A stretch of DNA of 64,000 nt, from positions 357,901 to 421,900 of the forward strand of contig NZ_JOTN01000001.1 of the NCBI RefSeq assembly GCF_000712595.1, given 5' to 3'. Below the pieces are notes generated by a model. The model worked only from the letters and a program-made list of their open reading frames with translations. It did no database searches and had not been told where the DNA came from. Source of the stretch: Bacillus manliponensis (GTDB lineage Bacteria; Bacillota; Bacilli; Bacillales; Bacillaceae_G). The stretch's first letter is position 1. Every line of letters begins with the position of its first letter. Position numbers and translations under genes: made by a program. This document shows positions 8,324-17,296 of this stretch, in pieces.

Positions 8324-8495
8324 TTTATATAACACTTCCTCTATAATTAAACTTTTCTCAAGTACATTATAAAAATAAACACTAAGTCGTATTTTACCGT
8401 TCTTTGAAGCACGATGCAAGTTTTCTTACTAATTCCCCAATAAGGAAATCTCCTATACAATCCTTATCAAAATCTACCATATTTTTAAAAGCTTT

Positions 8496-8525
8496 GTATA
8501 AAAAATAACGCTTTTGTCCATTCTA
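8496..8525 (+). promoter_or_regulatory. Candidate SigG-type promoter of the RsfA-family gene
   Basis: GTATA (8496-8500), an 18-base spacer and CATTCTA (8519-8525) fit the forespore SigG pattern gHATR / CATXHTA as I remember it. B. subtilis rsfA is read by forespore sigma factors, so the match is in context. Confidence 0.5.
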
Positions 8526-8563
8526 AAAATAGGAAATTCATAAAAAGAAAGGGAGATAAATCT

Positions 8564-9262
8564 ATGAAAGTAAGACAAGATGCTTGGACAGAAGAAGATG
8601 ATTTATTACTTGCTGAAACGGTACTTCGTCACGTTCGTGAAGGTAGTACACAACTAAATGCATTTGAAGAGGTGGGCGATCAACTGAACCGCACTTCTGC
8701 TGCATGTGGTTTTCGTTGGAACGCTGTCGTTCGTTATAGTTATGATCAAGCGCTACAAGTAGCAAAAAAATATAGGAAAGAAAAAATGCGTGCCGCTGGT
8801 GGCGAACAAGCGAAAAAGCGCCTTCTATATACACCGCCAACTCCAATGGTCGTTACAGATGAAGAAGATGAACCTATCTTACAAGAAACAGCGCAATATG
8901 TGCAGCAGTCGGTACCGGTACAAACAGAGCCAATTAGAGTAGCAAAAACAAACACTTCTATTACAATGCAGGATGTCATTTCCTTCTTACAATCAATGGG
9001 AACATCTGATGTAAAAGCAAATGCTCTTGAAAAAGAGAATGAGAGATTAAAACAGCAAATCGCACAGCAAATGCGTGAAAATGCAGAGCTCACACAAAAA
9101 GTAGAGAAGTTAGAGCAACAATCTCATACTGTTCAAGAAGATTACGAAACGTTGATGAAAATTATGAACCGTGCACGTAAACTAGCACTTGATGATGAAG
9201 AACGTCCACAAACGTCGTTTCGAATGGATCGAAATGGAAATTTAGAGAAAATCGCAGAATAA
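8564..9262 (+). CDS. RsfA-family prespore transcription factor
   Basis: A 232-residue protein. Residues 1-75 form a Myb/SANT-like DNA-binding domain (DAWTEEDDLLLAETVLRHV and NRTSAACGFRWNAVVR), characteristic of the RsfA/YlbO family. A variable linker follows, and residues 145-205 are a heptad-rich coiled coil (KENERLKQQIAQ, KVEKLEQQ) likely used for dimerisation. B. subtilis RsfA modulates SigF-dependent genes in the forespore. B. cereus-group genomes carry several paralogues, so I do not claim strict orthology, although the position next to lipL matches B. subtilis ywfN-ywfL. GGGAGATAAATCT precedes the ATG and a terminator follows. Confidence 0.85.
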   Translation: MKVRQDAWTEEDDLLLAETVLRHVREGSTQLNAFEEVGDQLNRTSAACGFRWNAVVRYSYDQALQVAKKYRKEKMRAAGGEQAKKRLLYTPPTPMVVTDEEDEPILQETAQYVQQSVPVQTEPIRVAKTNTSITMQDVISFLQSMGTSDVKANALEKENERLKQQIAQQMRENAELTQKVEKLEQQSHTVQEDYETLMKIMNRARKLALDDEERPQTSFRMDRNGNLEKIAE

Positions 9263-9293
9263 AAGGTCCTATGCAAAGGACCTTTTTATTTTG
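9261..9293 (+). terminator. Terminator of the RsfA-family gene
   Basis: AAAGGTCCT and AGGACCTTT arms around a short loop, then a T-run. Confidence 0.88.
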
Positions 9294-9372
9294 TCCCATT
9301 CTTTTATAATCATCCCTCATACTATTTTTGTTATAATAAATATTGTTATTTTACAGATAAGGGGTTAGTTAT

Positions 9373-10218
9373 ATGAGCGATTCTCGTTCGATTTTATCTC
9401 AAGAGGAATGGCGCATCGTTGACCAATCAAGCTTAGGACCACAGTTTCATGCACTGCAATCTTTCGCAATGGACGATACACTATGCACAACGGTTGGAAA
9501 CGGTAATTCACCTGCTACAATGCGCTCTTGGGTTCATCACAATACAATTGTTCTTGGCATTCAAGATACACGCTTACCTCACTTGCAAGAAGGTATGGAA
9601 TTTTTAAAGAATAAAGGATTCAACTTCATCGTTCGTAATTCGGGTGGACTTGCCGTTGTGTTAGATGAGGGCGTATTAAACGTTTCCCTTTTATTCCGTG
9701 AAACGGAAAAAGGCATTGATATTGATCTTGGCTATGATACGATGTGGCATTTAGTAAAAGAAATGCTAAATGATTATAACATTACAATTGAAGCAAAAGA
9801 GATCGTCGGTTCTTATTGCCCTGGCAGTTACGATTTAAGTATCGATGGGAAAAAGTTTGCTGGTATTTCGCAGCGTCGTATTCGCGGCGGGGTTGCTGTA
9901 CAAATTTATTTATGCGCAGACAAGAGTGGTTCAGAGCGCGCTGCACTTATTCGTGACTTTTATAACTTAGCGATTCAAGGAGAAGAAACAAGATTTACGT
10001 ACCCAGAAATCATACCAAGTACGATGGCTTCGTTATCTGAGCTTCTCGGCGAAGAACTTACAGTAACCGACTTAATGATGCGTCTTCTACAAACATTGCA
10101 GCGATTTACAACAAAATTAACACCATCACAACTGATGGTAGATGAAATGCCTTTATACGAGCAAAACTTAGAGCGTATGATTGAACGCAACAACAAAGCA
10201 TTTCATTTGAATAAATAA
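9373..10218 (+). CDS. lipL: Octanoyl-[GcvH]:protein N-octanoyltransferase LipL
   Basis: A 281-residue member of the lipoate protein ligase/transferase fold (BPL_LplA_LipB). LipL moves octanoyl groups from the glycine cleavage H protein to E2 subunits of ketoacid dehydrogenases, an essential step of lipoate assembly in Bacillus. The thioester Cys is Cys149 in [12 protein letters not shown], matching Cys150 of the B. subtilis enzyme as I recall. RNSGGLAVV (88-96) and [12 protein letters not shown] (158-169, with the conserved Lys) form the active site. It is monocistronic, ending in a bidirectional terminator shared with pta. Synteny with ywfL supports LipL rather than LipM or LplJ. Confidence 0.92.
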   Translation: MSDSRSILSQEEWRIVDQSSLGPQFHALQSFAMDDTLCTTVGNGNSPATMRSWVHHNTIVLGIQDTRLPHLQEGMEFLKNKGFNFIVRNSGGLAVVLDEGVLNVSLLFRETEKGIDIDLGYDTMWHLVKEMLNDYNITIEAKEIVGSYCPGSYDLSIDGKKFAGISQRRIRGGVAVQIYLCADKSGSERAALIRDFYNLAIQGEETRFTYPEIIPSTMASLSELLGEELTVTDLMMRLLQTLQRFTTKLTPSQLMVDEMPLYEQNLERMIERNNKAFHLNK

Positions 10219-10245
10219 GAAAACCCGGCATATGCCGGGTTTTCT
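10218..10245 (+). terminator. Bidirectional terminator between lipL and pta
   Basis: A perfect palindrome centred on CATATG with CCCGG arms and A/T-runs at both ends. Confidence 0.9.
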
Positions 10246-10250
10246 TACAA

Positions 10251-11222
10251 TTAGATTGCTTGTGCCGCTGTAATTAAAGCAAGCTTGTACACTTCTTCTT
10301 CGTTGCAACCACGAGATAGGTCATTTACTGGCATGTTTAAGCCTTGTAAGATTGGTCCTACTGCTTCGAAGTTACCTAAGCGCTGTGCAATTTTGTAACC
10401 AATATTTCCAGCTTCTAAGCTTGGGAATACGAATACGTTTGCATCACCTTTAATAACAGAACCTGGAGCTTTCTTTTCAGCTACAGATGGTACGAATGCA
10501 GCGTCAAATTGGAACTCACCATCTAATGTTAGTCCTGGCGCCATTTCCTTTGCAATGCGAGTTGCTTCTACAACTTTTTCTGTTTCAGAAGATTTTGCAG
10601 AACCTTTTGTAGAGAAGCTTAACATTGCAACACGTGGATCGATGCCGAATAATTCAGCAGTTTTTGCACTTTCAATACCAATTTCAGCTAAATCTTGGCT
10701 GTTTGGTGCAATATTGATTGCGCAGTCTGCAAATACATACTTCTCATCGCCACGTACCATGATGAATACGCCAGAAGTTTTTGAAACGCCTGGTTTTGTT
10801 TTGATGATTTGAAGTGCTGGACGAACTGTGTCAGCTGTAGAATGAGCTGCACCACTTACTAATCCGTGTGCTTTGCCCATATATACAAGCATTGTACCGA
10901 AGTAGTTTTCGTCTTTTAAAATTTCGCGAGCAGCTTCTTCAGTTGCTTTTCCTTTACGGCGCTCAACGAAAGATGCTACCATTGCATCCATTTCTTCATA
11001 TGTAGCTGGATCATAAATTGTAACGCCTGCTAATGTTAAGTTCATGCTAGCAGCTTTTGCGTTAATATCTTCTTTATTACCAACTAAAATTGGTTTTACT
11101 AACTCTTCTTTTGCTAAACGCTCTGCAGCGCCTAAAATTCTTTCATCTGTTCCTTCAGGGAATACGATAGAAATATCTTTTCCTTGAACTTTTTCTTTTA
11201 CAGTTGTAAATAAATCGCTCAT
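10251..11222 (-). CDS. pta: Phosphate acetyltransferase
   Basis: A 323-residue enzyme of the short Pta/EutD class. It interconverts acetyl-CoA plus phosphate with acetyl phosphate plus CoA in the acetate overflow pathway. Family segments include DLFTTVKEKVQGKDISIVFPEG at the N-terminus, LVSGAAHSTADTVRPALQIIK (residues 122-142), FADCAINIAPNSQDLAEIGI, MLSFSTKGSAKS with the catalytic Ser region, and NVFVFPSLEAGNIGYKI near the end. The start ATG follows AGGAGGGTTTATTC. The neighbours lipL and hemQ match the B. subtilis ywf block around pta. Cytoplasmic. Confidence 0.96.
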   Translation of the reverse strand: MSDLFTTVKEKVQGKDISIVFPEGTDERILGAAERLAKEELVKPILVGNKEDINAKAASMNLTLAGVTIYDPATYEEMDAMVASFVERRKGKATEEAAREILKDENYFGTMLVYMGKAHGLVSGAAHSTADTVRPALQIIKTKPGVSKTSGVFIMVRGDEKYVFADCAINIAPNSQDLAEIGIESAKTAELFGIDPRVAMLSFSTKGSAKSSETEKVVEATRIAKEMAPGLTLDGEFQFDAAFVPSVAEKKAPGSVIKGDANVFVFPSLEAGNIGYKIAQRLGNFEAVGPILQGLNMPVNDLSRGCNEEEVYKLALITAAQAI

Positions 11223-11473
11223 GAATAAACCCTCCTACGTAATAAAAAGCTCTATCTCTAAGAATAATCCTTTTTACCTTTAATTTAAACTTTTAGCTCC
11301 TAAAAAATAGGCGAAAATAAAATGATTATATTTTCCCAAAATTAAGTCATAGATTCCCTCTTTCTAAAATGATCAATTGTGACAATTTTGTGCGCCCAAG
11401 ACTCTTAGTATATGTTTTACATTCATATATGATATAGTTAACGTGTAAAACTTGATTATTCGAGGTGAAGAAA

Positions 11474-12217
11474 ATGGCTGAAGCAGCACAAACGTTAGAT
11501 GGTTGGTATTGTTTACATGATTTCCGTTCAATGGACTGGGTAGCTTGGAAAGCATTATCAAGTGAAGAGCGTCAACAAATTATGTCCGAATTTTTAAACA
11601 TCGTTGAAAAGTGGAATAGAACAGAAGAAGAAAAACAAGGTAGTCATGCTTTATATACAATCGTTGGACAAAAGGCAGATATTATGTTCATGCTTTTACG
11701 TCCAACAATGGAAGAATTAAATGAATTAGAAACAGAATTTAACAAAACAACATTAGCACAATATATGATTCCTACATATTCTTATGTATCTGTTGTGGAA
11801 TTAAGTAACTATCTTCCAGCTGAAGAAGATCCTTACCAAAACCCGCAAATCCTTGCGCGTTTATATCCGGCTTTACCAAAAGCGAAACACGTTTGCTTCT
11901 ATCCGATGGACAAGCGTCGCCAAGGCGAAGATAACTGGTACATGTTACCGCTAGAAGAGCGCAAGAAATTAATGTACAGCCACAGTAAAATTGGTCGTCA
12001 ATACACTGGAATCGTACGCCAAGTCATCACTGGCTCTGTCGGATTTGACGATTACGAATGGGGCGTAACATTATTCTCTGACGACGTTCTTCAATTTAAA
12101 AAGCTTGTATATGAAATGCGCTTTGATGAAGTAAGTGCACGCTACGGTGAATTTGGTACATTCTTCGTTGGAAATATTTTACCAACTGAAAAAGTAGAAC
12201 AATTTTTACACGTATAA
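11474..12217 (+). CDS. hemQ: Coproheme decarboxylase HemQ
   Basis: A 247-residue chlorite-dismutase-fold protein that converts iron-coproporphyrin III to protoheme, the last step of the coproporphyrin-dependent heme pathway of Gram-positives. The likely proximal heme ligand is His170 in [11 protein letters not shown], and Tyr143 in CFYPMDKRR corresponds to the catalytic Tyr of the family. [12 protein letters not shown] is the typical start. A GTG three codons upstream overlaps the GAGGTG ribosome site, so the ATG at 11474 is preferred. It is followed by a strong terminator and is monocistronic. B. subtilis ywfI (hemQ) also adjoins pta. Confidence 0.95.
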   Translation: MAEAAQTLDGWYCLHDFRSMDWVAWKALSSEERQQIMSEFLNIVEKWNRTEEEKQGSHALYTIVGQKADIMFMLLRPTMEELNELETEFNKTTLAQYMIPTYSYVSVVELSNYLPAEEDPYQNPQILARLYPALPKAKHVCFYPMDKRRQGEDNWYMLPLEERKKLMYSHSKIGRQYTGIVRQVITGSVGFDDYEWGVTLFSDDVLQFKKLVYEMRFDEVSARYGEFGTFFVGNILPTEKVEQFLHV

Positions 12218-12218
12218 T

Positions 12219-12256
12219 AAAGAAACAGGGACGATAAATCGTCCCTGTTTCTTTAT
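12219..12256 (+). terminator. Terminator of hemQ
   Basis: A 17-bp stem (AAAGAAACAGGGACGAT and its complement) with a very short loop, then T-rich sequence. Confidence 0.9.
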
Positions 12257-12291
12257 TTACATAGCCTCGTCTGAAAAACATAGTTTGGTTG

Positions 12292-12320
12292 TCATATATA
12301 CTTCTCTTTTCTCATAGGTA
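12292..12320 (+). promoter_or_regulatory. Possible SigE-type promoter of cwlJ-gerQ
   Basis: TCATATA, 14 bases, then CATAGGTA resembles the mother-cell SigE pattern KMATATT-N14-CATACAHT in the -35 and in the first half of the -10. cwlJ and gerQ are SigE-dependent in B. subtilis. The -10 match is only partial. Confidence 0.4.
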
Positions 12321-12391
12321 TGAACTAGTAAGTTTTCATCTTGTTTATTACGAAATCCTCTTTCAGCAATCTGAAAAGAGAGGTGAAACAT

Positions 12392-12814
12392 ATGGGCGTT
12401 ATTGCATACACAGAAGAAGAAGTAAAGTTATTAGCACGATTAATGCGAGCTGAAGCTGAAGGTGAAGGACAACAAGGTATGCTCATGGTGGGTAATGTCG
12501 GTGTGAACCGCGTTCGAGGAAATTGCTTAGACTTTAAACAAATTCGAAGTATAAAACAAATGGTTTTCCAAAGCCCTGGTGGTTTTGAAGCGACGCAAAA
12601 AGGATACTTTTATCAACGAGCGCGGGAAAGCGACATTGCTCTTGCAAGGCGGAACATTCAAGGTCAACGTTTTTGGCCAGCCAATTTTGCATTATGGTTT
12701 TTCAGACCAGAAGGCCCCTGTCCTCCAACTTGGTATGATCAACAAAATTCTGGTCGTTTTAAAAAACATTGTTTCTTCCAACCATCCGGAAGCGATTGCC
12801 CAAGCGTCTATTAG
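12392..12814 (+). CDS. cwlJ: Spore cortex-lytic enzyme CwlJ
   Basis: A 140-residue cell wall hydrolase of the SleB/CwlJ catalytic-domain family, with no peptidoglycan-binding domain, as expected for CwlJ. The probable catalytic Glu is in LMRAEAEGE (residues 18-26), and NVGVNRV, FYQRARESD and FWPANFALWFF are family signatures. CwlJ sits in the spore coat and degrades cortex during germination, triggered by calcium-dipicolinate. The frame is open further upstream, but the ATG at 12392 follows GAGAGGTG and gives the family length. gerQ follows after 38 bp with its own ribosome site; GerQ is required for CwlJ localisation. Confidence 0.95.
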   Translation: MGVIAYTEEEVKLLARLMRAEAEGEGQQGMLMVGNVGVNRVRGNCLDFKQIRSIKQMVFQSPGGFEATQKGYFYQRARESDIALARRNIQGQRFWPANFALWFFRPEGPCPPTWYDQQNSGRFKKHCFFQPSGSDCPSVY

Positions 12815-12852
12815 TTAACTCTTATCTATTTTTAAGGAGGGACTGATTTATT

Positions 12853-13275
12853 ATGGCACAGCAACAAAATCCGTACTACGGCTCTTTTTATCAACCGTCT
12901 GGAACGTATTTACCACCGCAAGGACAACAACAGCAACAACAAGTAGCAGGAGCACAGCAACAACAAATGGTAGCAGCACAACAAGCGGTGCAACAAGGGA
13001 TGCTACCGCTCGAACAGTCTTATATTGAAAACATTCTTCGTTTAAATAAAGGAAAGCAAGCAACAGTTGTTATGACGTTTGAACGAAATAGTACGCTTGG
13101 TACACAGTCTTATACTGGTATTATTGAAGCGGCCGGACGTGACCATATCGTAATTAGCGAACCAAAGACGGGAAAACGTTACTTACTCCTTATGATTTAC
13201 CTTGATTATGTAGAGTTCCCTGAGGAAATTACATATTTACCAGGGCAAACTGCAACTTACGCTCCAAGACTATAG
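12853..13275 (+). CDS. gerQ: Spore coat protein GerQ
   Basis: A 140-residue spore coat protein. Residues 1-50 are unusually rich in Gln, with runs such as QQQQQ, Tyr and Pro. This part is low-complexity and, in B. subtilis, GerQ is cross-linked by the coat transglutaminase Tgl, which needs Gln or Lys side chains. The C-terminal part from QSYIENILRLNKGK to the end is the conserved GerQ domain with an Sm-like fold suggested by YTGIIEAAGRDHIVI. It recruits CwlJ to the coat. An AAGGAGGGAC ribosome site precedes the ATG. The CAA-rich stretch creates spurious hydrophobic frames on the other strand. Confidence 0.95.
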   Translation: MAQQQNPYYGSFYQPSGTYLPPQGQQQQQQVAGAQQQQMVAAQQAVQQGMLPLEQSYIENILRLNKGKQATVVMTFERNSTLGTQSYTGIIEAAGRDHIVISEPKTGKRYLLLMIYLDYVEFPEEITYLPGQTATYAPRL

Positions 13276-13276
13276 A

Positions 13277-13309
13277 AAAAAGCTGGCGCTCGCCAGCTTT
13301 TGTTTTTTT
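13277..13309 (+). terminator. Terminator between gerQ and the convergent ywdK
   Basis: AAAAGCTGGCG and CGCCAGCTTTT arms with a two-base loop, then T7. Confidence 0.9.
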
Positions 13310-13676
13310 ATAAACCTTTTGCAATCGCCGTACCAAGTAGTACCCAGCCCACGATAAAGCAAACACCACCAAGCGGTGTGATTGGGCCAAAGAATTTAAT
13401 CCCCGTTGTGCTAAGTAGGTATAAACTTCCAGAGAACATAATAATTCCTGCTACCATAAACCACCCTGCTGTGCTAACTAGTGAAGATTGAAATTTCTCC
13501 ATTAAAAGTGCAACAACAAATAATCCACCTGCATGAAACATTTGATATGTAACACCCGTTTTCCACACATCTAACATCTTTTGTGATAACTTCCCTTCAA
13601 GTCCATGTGCACCAAACGCTCCAAGCACAACAGATAATGCTGCCATAATACATCCTAATAATAAGAAAATTTTCAT
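13308..13676 (-). CDS. ywdK: DUF423 family membrane protein (YwdK-like)
   Basis: A 122-residue protein with four predicted transmembrane segments. It matches DUF423 (YwdK/YgdD): GAFGAHGLEGKL near residue 21, YQMFHAGGLFVVALL near residue 45, and the conserved GITPLGGVCFIVGWVLL-like end near residue 100. Function unknown. An AAAAGGGGAA ribosome site lies before the ATG. It is the second gene after ywdI on the minus strand with a 41-bp gap, as in the B. subtilis ywd block. Confidence 0.88.
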   Translation of the reverse strand: MKIFLLLGCIMAALSVVLGAFGAHGLEGKLSQKMLDVWKTGVTYQMFHAGGLFVVALLMEKFQSSLVSTAGWFMVAGIIMFSGSLYLLSTTGIKFFGPITPLGGVCFIVGWVLLGTAIAKGL

Positions 13677-13717
13677 GCTAATTCCCCTTTTTATTTTTAT
13701 ATTAAAGAATTTTCTTT

Positions 13718-14008
13718 TTAAAAATCAAATAAAGAATTACCGTTTGCATCTTCCTCTTTCACATATACAGGCTCTCCTTGTATAGAAGCCATGTTAGAGA
13801 TCGGTTGAACTGGTGTGTTTTGCGAAATGATATGTGATTGTACCGGTGGCTGAACATGTGTAGTTCCCTCTGATTGCTCCTCAAGTAATAAATCACATAA
13901 TGCACGAACTACTAGTAAATGTTCTTTCTGCTTATGAGATTCGCTTCCTTGTGCTTTTGAAATTTCACTTGCCATTTTATTTAAAATCTTGTTGCTAGAT
14001 ATTTGCAT
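13718..14008 (-). CDS. ywdI: YwdI family protein
   Basis: A small soluble 96-residue protein with a conserved N-terminal helix (MQISSNKILNKMASEISKA, then HLLVVRALCDLLL) and a low-complexity tail rich in Gln, Pro and Val. It matches the YwdI family by recollection and by position between ywdK and ywdJ. No function is known to me. The GAGGTGAAGTAAGA ribosome region supports the start at 14008. It is divergent from ywdJ, with about 200 bp of promoter space between them. Confidence 0.8.
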   Translation of the reverse strand: MQISSNKILNKMASEISKAQGSESHKQKEHLLVVRALCDLLLEEQSEGTTHVQPPVQSHIISQNTPVQPISNMASIQGEPVYVKEEDANGNSLFDF

Positions 14009-14207
14009 TCTTACTTCACCTCATATTGTAATTCTTTCCCTTGCTTCTCTATGAAACAAATTACCTTTATCATATCACGTTCTCTTCGATTTTCCTCATC
14101 TATATGTGACTATTCATAATACCAGCCTTTCTCTTATTCCTCATTTTTGCCAGAATGAACAAACTACCTATATACTGTAAATGGAATATAAGAAAGAGGT
14201 CGATAAC

Positions 14208-15491
14208 ATGAAAACTTTTCTTTCCGCCTTACAATGGGCATTATTTATTTTAACCGGTAGCCTCATTGTACCGATTAGCGTTGCAGCAAGTTATGGACTT
14301 GCTGATATAGAAGCAATTGCTTTTGTACAACGAACACTATTTGTTCTCGGCTTCGCCGGCCTATTACAAGCAATTTTTGGACACCGCTTACCAATTCAGG
14401 AAGGTCCTGCTGGACTATGGTGGGGGATTTTCTCTCTTTATGCCAGCCTTGGTGTTGTTTTATTTGGCTCAGGAGATGAAACATTACGCGTCCTACAATA
14501 TGCTTTTTTACTTAGTGGTATGATTTGTATTTTACTAAGCTTATTTGGACTAGTTGAGAAATTAGTCCGTTATTTCACACCAACTGTAGTTGGAACATAC
14601 TTATTTCTTCTCGTCGCACAATTAAGTGGTTCCTTTTTAAAAGGGATGTTTGGATTAGATGGTGAACATACGAAAGTACAAGGAAGCGTATTTATTCTTT
14701 CTCTTATCGTCATTTTACTATCATTTTTCCTTATGAAGTTACCTGTTCTCGGACAGTACTCTGTCCTATGCAGCATTATAATTGGCTGGGGACTTTTTAC
14801 ATACTTTGGACTTTCAAATCCAGTCACACCTGTGCAAGATATCATTCGCTTTCCGGAAATCTTTGCTTTTGGTATGCCACGTTTAGAATGGAATATGGTC
14901 ATTACTGTCATCTTCATCACACTTCTATTACTAACAAATATGCTAGCAAGTATTCGTGTTGTACAACATATTGTTTCAAAGTATGACGAAAACACTCCGC
15001 AAGAACGTTTTACACAGGCCGGTATCGTAACAGGTATTAATCAATTACTTGGCGGATTGTTTTCTGCAATTGGTCCAGTTGCTATTTCTGGTTCAGCTGG
15101 TTTTATTGCAACAACAAATATTTATAAACGATTGCCATTTATAATAGGCTCTTGCCTCATTATTGTTATTAGCTTATTGCCAAAAGTAACATCGTTCTTT
15201 GCAGCTATTCCTGTCGCAGTCGGCTATGCCGCTATTTATCCTGTATTTGCAAGCATGATTGGCATTGCATTTCGTGAATATGAGCGGGTAGAAAATAAGG
15301 AACAATTATTCCGCGTTGCTGGATTATCTATTTTTACAGGAATAGGTGTAATGTTTATTCCAGCACAAGCTTTTTCAGCACTTCCGCCATCACTAGCTTC
15401 ATTTTTAAGCAATGGACTTGTACTTGGTTCTGTCATGGCAATTGTACTTGAGATTATATTTTCACGTTCTAAAGCAAAAGAGCAAAGCTAA
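14208..15491 (+). CDS. ywdJ: NCS2-family nucleobase permease (YwdJ-like)
   Basis: A 427-residue polytopic membrane protein of the nucleobase-ascorbate (NAT/NCS2) transporter family, with about twelve hydrophobic segments. RYFTPTVVGTYLFLLVAQL in the first half and the later ATTNIYKRLPF and AAIPVAVGYAAIYPVF segments are recognisable. Such carriers import uracil, xanthine or related purines by proton symport; the substrate cannot be fixed from sequence. An ATG at 14181 is in frame, but the one at 14208 has the AGAGGT site and fits family length. The gene ends in its own terminator. Confidence 0.85.
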   Translation: MKTFLSALQWALFILTGSLIVPISVAASYGLADIEAIAFVQRTLFVLGFAGLLQAIFGHRLPIQEGPAGLWWGIFSLYASLGVVLFGSGDETLRVLQYAFLLSGMICILLSLFGLVEKLVRYFTPTVVGTYLFLLVAQLSGSFLKGMFGLDGEHTKVQGSVFILSLIVILLSFFLMKLPVLGQYSVLCSIIIGWGLFTYFGLSNPVTPVQDIIRFPEIFAFGMPRLEWNMVITVIFITLLLLTNMLASIRVVQHIVSKYDENTPQERFTQAGIVTGINQLLGGLFSAIGPVAISGSAGFIATTNIYKRLPFIIGSCLIIVISLLPKVTSFFAAIPVAVGYAAIYPVFASMIGIAFREYERVENKEQLFRVAGLSIFTGIGVMFIPAQAFSALPPSLASFLSNGLVLGSVMAIVLEIIFSRSKAKEQS

Positions 15492-15510
15492 TTTCACGCT
15501 TTGCTCTTTT
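15478..15510 (+). terminator. Terminator of ywdJ
   Basis: The AAGAGCAAAGC / GCTTTGCTCTT stem overlaps the stop codon and is followed by TTTT. Confidence 0.85.
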
Positions 15511-15610
15511 CATATTTCACAATTTGGAAAACTTCTAACGTTGCACTCTATTTTCGTAGTTGTTACGATAGAAGAAAGAGAGAATACACCTATGAAAGGA
15601 ACGTTCCCAT

Positions 15611-16432
15611 ATGTCTTATAAAATGATAGTACTAGATTTAGATGATACATTACTACGTGACGATCACACGATTTCACCACGTACGAAAGAAGCGTTAATG
15701 GAAGCTCAGGCCCGCGGTGTGAAGGTTGTACTTGCTTCTGGTCGCCCAACCTTCGCAATGCGTGCAATTGCAAAGGAGCTTCGTTTAGAAGAATACGGAA
15801 GCTTTATTTTATCTTATAACGGTGCAAAAATTATTAACTGTGCAACAGATGAGGAACTTTTCAGCAGTACACTATCAGCTGAAATCGTTCACAGTTTATA
15901 TGATATTAGTAAAACTGAAAATGTTGGCATTCACTCTTACATTGGCGATGATATCGTAACAGAAGCAAATAATCCATATACAAATATTGAAGCTGAAATT
16001 ACTGGTATGCCACTTATAGAAGTTCCTAGCTTTAAAGAGGCAATTACAGCGCCTGTTGTGAAAGTATTAATGGTTGAAACACCAGAATATCTTGCAGAAG
16101 TTGAAAAGAAATTACAAAAAGAATTAGAAGGTAAACTGAGCGTTATGCGTTCTAAGCCGTTCTTCTTAGAGTTTACAGAAGCTGGCGTGACGAAAGGTAC
16201 AAGCTTAAACCAATTAATTCAAACGCTTGGCATTACACGTGAAGAAGTTATTGCCATGGGTGATAGCTATAATGATCTTGCTATGATTGAGTTTGCAGGC
16301 CTTGGCGTTGCAATGGGCAATGCGCCTGATGATATTAAAGAAATCGCAAACTATGTAACAGATACAAACATGAACGACGGTGTTGCAAAAGTAGTAGAGA
16401 AGTTCGTACTACAAACTGAAGTTCTTGTATAA
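15611..16432 (+). CDS. Cof-type HAD-IIB sugar phosphatase (YidA-like)
   Basis: A 273-residue HAD hydrolase. Motif I is VLDLDDTLL with nucleophile Asp9 and acid Asp11, motif II is VVLASGRPT, and motif IV is MGDSYNDLAMI near residue 217. A C2-type cap lies between, which defines the Cof/YidA group. These enzymes remove phosphate from sugar phosphates or other small phosphometabolites in the cytoplasm, with broad specificity. A weak GGAACG ribosome site precedes the ATG. It is monocistronic with a hairpin after the stop. Confidence 0.92.
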   Translation: MSYKMIVLDLDDTLLRDDHTISPRTKEALMEAQARGVKVVLASGRPTFAMRAIAKELRLEEYGSFILSYNGAKIINCATDEELFSSTLSAEIVHSLYDISKTENVGIHSYIGDDIVTEANNPYTNIEAEITGMPLIEVPSFKEAITAPVVKVLMVETPEYLAEVEKKLQKELEGKLSVMRSKPFFLEFTEAGVTKGTSLNQLIQTLGITREEVIAMGDSYNDLAMIEFAGLGVAMGNAPDDIKEIANYVTDTNMNDGVAKVVEKFVLQTEVLV

Positions 16433-16445
16433 TAACTTGTTCACA

Positions 16446-16485
16446 AATCCCCTTTGAAGTCAATCCTTTCAAAGGGGATTGTTTT
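16446..16485 (+). terminator. Terminator of the HAD phosphatase gene
   Basis: AATCCCCTTTGAA pairs with TTCAAAGGGGATT, followed by GTTTT. Confidence 0.85.
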
Positions 16486-16629
16486 AGCTTGTGAATATAT
16501 TTTGAACTTTATACCATTATCATAGTGCAAAGTGTGTTTTCGTATATAATAGAGTAAAGAAGTCTAGTTTCTTATGTAAAAGAATAAAACTTTACTATAT
16601 ACAAGCTTTGCTTAAAAGGAGGACATTTT

Positions 16630-16926
16630 ATGTTATCGACACCAATTGGACGTCTGCGCGTTATTGGATTAATTGAAGGTATTTCTTTCTTACTACTTTT
16701 ATTTGTAGCAATGCCGTTAAAATATATGGCTGGCTATGATAAAGCTGTTTCTGTAACAGGCATGGCACATGGCGTACTATTTATTTTATTTGTTTTCGCT
16801 GTCATCCAAGTGATGATTGTTCATCGTAAGTCAATCGTATGGGGAATTGGAGCATTCGTTTCTTCTATCATCCCATTCGGTACATTCGTACTTGATGCAA
16901 AATTAAAGAAAGAACAAAATAAATAA
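16630..16926 (+). CDS. DUF3817 family small membrane protein
   Basis: A 98-residue protein with three predicted membrane helices (residues 10-28, 43-64 and 70-90). RVIGLIEGISFLLLLFVAMPLKY at the N-terminus and MAHGVLFILFVF in the middle are hallmarks of DUF3817, which includes B. subtilis YdzA. Function unknown. A strong AAAGGAGGACATTTT site precedes the ATG. It lies alone between a terminator upstream and a bidirectional terminator downstream. Confidence 0.85.
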   Translation: MLSTPIGRLRVIGLIEGISFLLLLFVAMPLKYMAGYDKAVSVTGMAHGVLFILFVFAVIQVMIVHRKSIVWGIGAFVSSIIPFGTFVLDAKLKKEQNK

Positions 16927-16929
16927 TAC

Positions 16930-16966
16930 AAAACCGGTCGCGTTCGTTTAGCGGCCGGTTTCTGTT
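16930..16966 (+). terminator. Bidirectional terminator after the DUF3817 gene
   Basis: AAACCGGTCGC and GCGGCCGGTTT form a stem with G-T pairs, followed by a T-run, with an A-rich flank on the other side. Confidence 0.8.
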
Positions 16967-17274
16967 TTTATTAAATTTTGAGAGAAAAACTCTAAGCGAT
17001 GGCAATTTGGACATTGATATGCCTCTACTTTCAATTGTCCATGAATCAGTAGCCCTATATCATTAAAAAATAAATTACTTACAGTTGAACCTCGCTGTAA
17101 TTTTTGTTCGCCAATGCATATCATTTTTACTTCCTCACAGCGAAGGCAATTCATATCCTTCTCTACACTTTCTTCTACTGGAGGTGTATATACATCACCT
17201 ATAAGCAATTCACATTTTTCACAATACATCGCGTGTACAGCATTTTCAGCATTGCAATATTGGCACTTCTTCAT
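16948..17274 (-). CDS. Double zinc-ribbon protein
   Basis: A 108-residue protein of unknown function. There are two zinc-binding halves: CQYCNAENAVHAMYCEKC (residues 4-21, CxxC-x9-CxxC) and CLRCEEV at 43-46 paired with CPNCHRLEFF near residue 88. The pattern resembles small zinc-ribbon proteins that accompany membrane or transport genes. There is no signal peptide or membrane helix. The ATG at 17274 has GGAGGTCTACTAG upstream. The C-terminus overlaps the terminator shared with the DUF3817 gene. Confidence 0.75.
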   Translation of the reverse strand: MKKCQYCNAENAVHAMYCEKCELLIGDVYTPPVEESVEKDMNCLRCEEVKMICIGEQKLQRGSTVSNLFFNDIGLLIHGQLKVEAYQCPNCHRLEFFSQNLIKTETGR

Positions 17275-17296
17275 CTAGTAGACCTCCTAATATTTT

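Noticed and set aside
12851-13063. Minus-strand hydrophobic frame opposite gerQ
   Set aside because: It is an artefact of CAA/CAG-rich codons in the Gln-rich gerQ region; it has no ribosome site.
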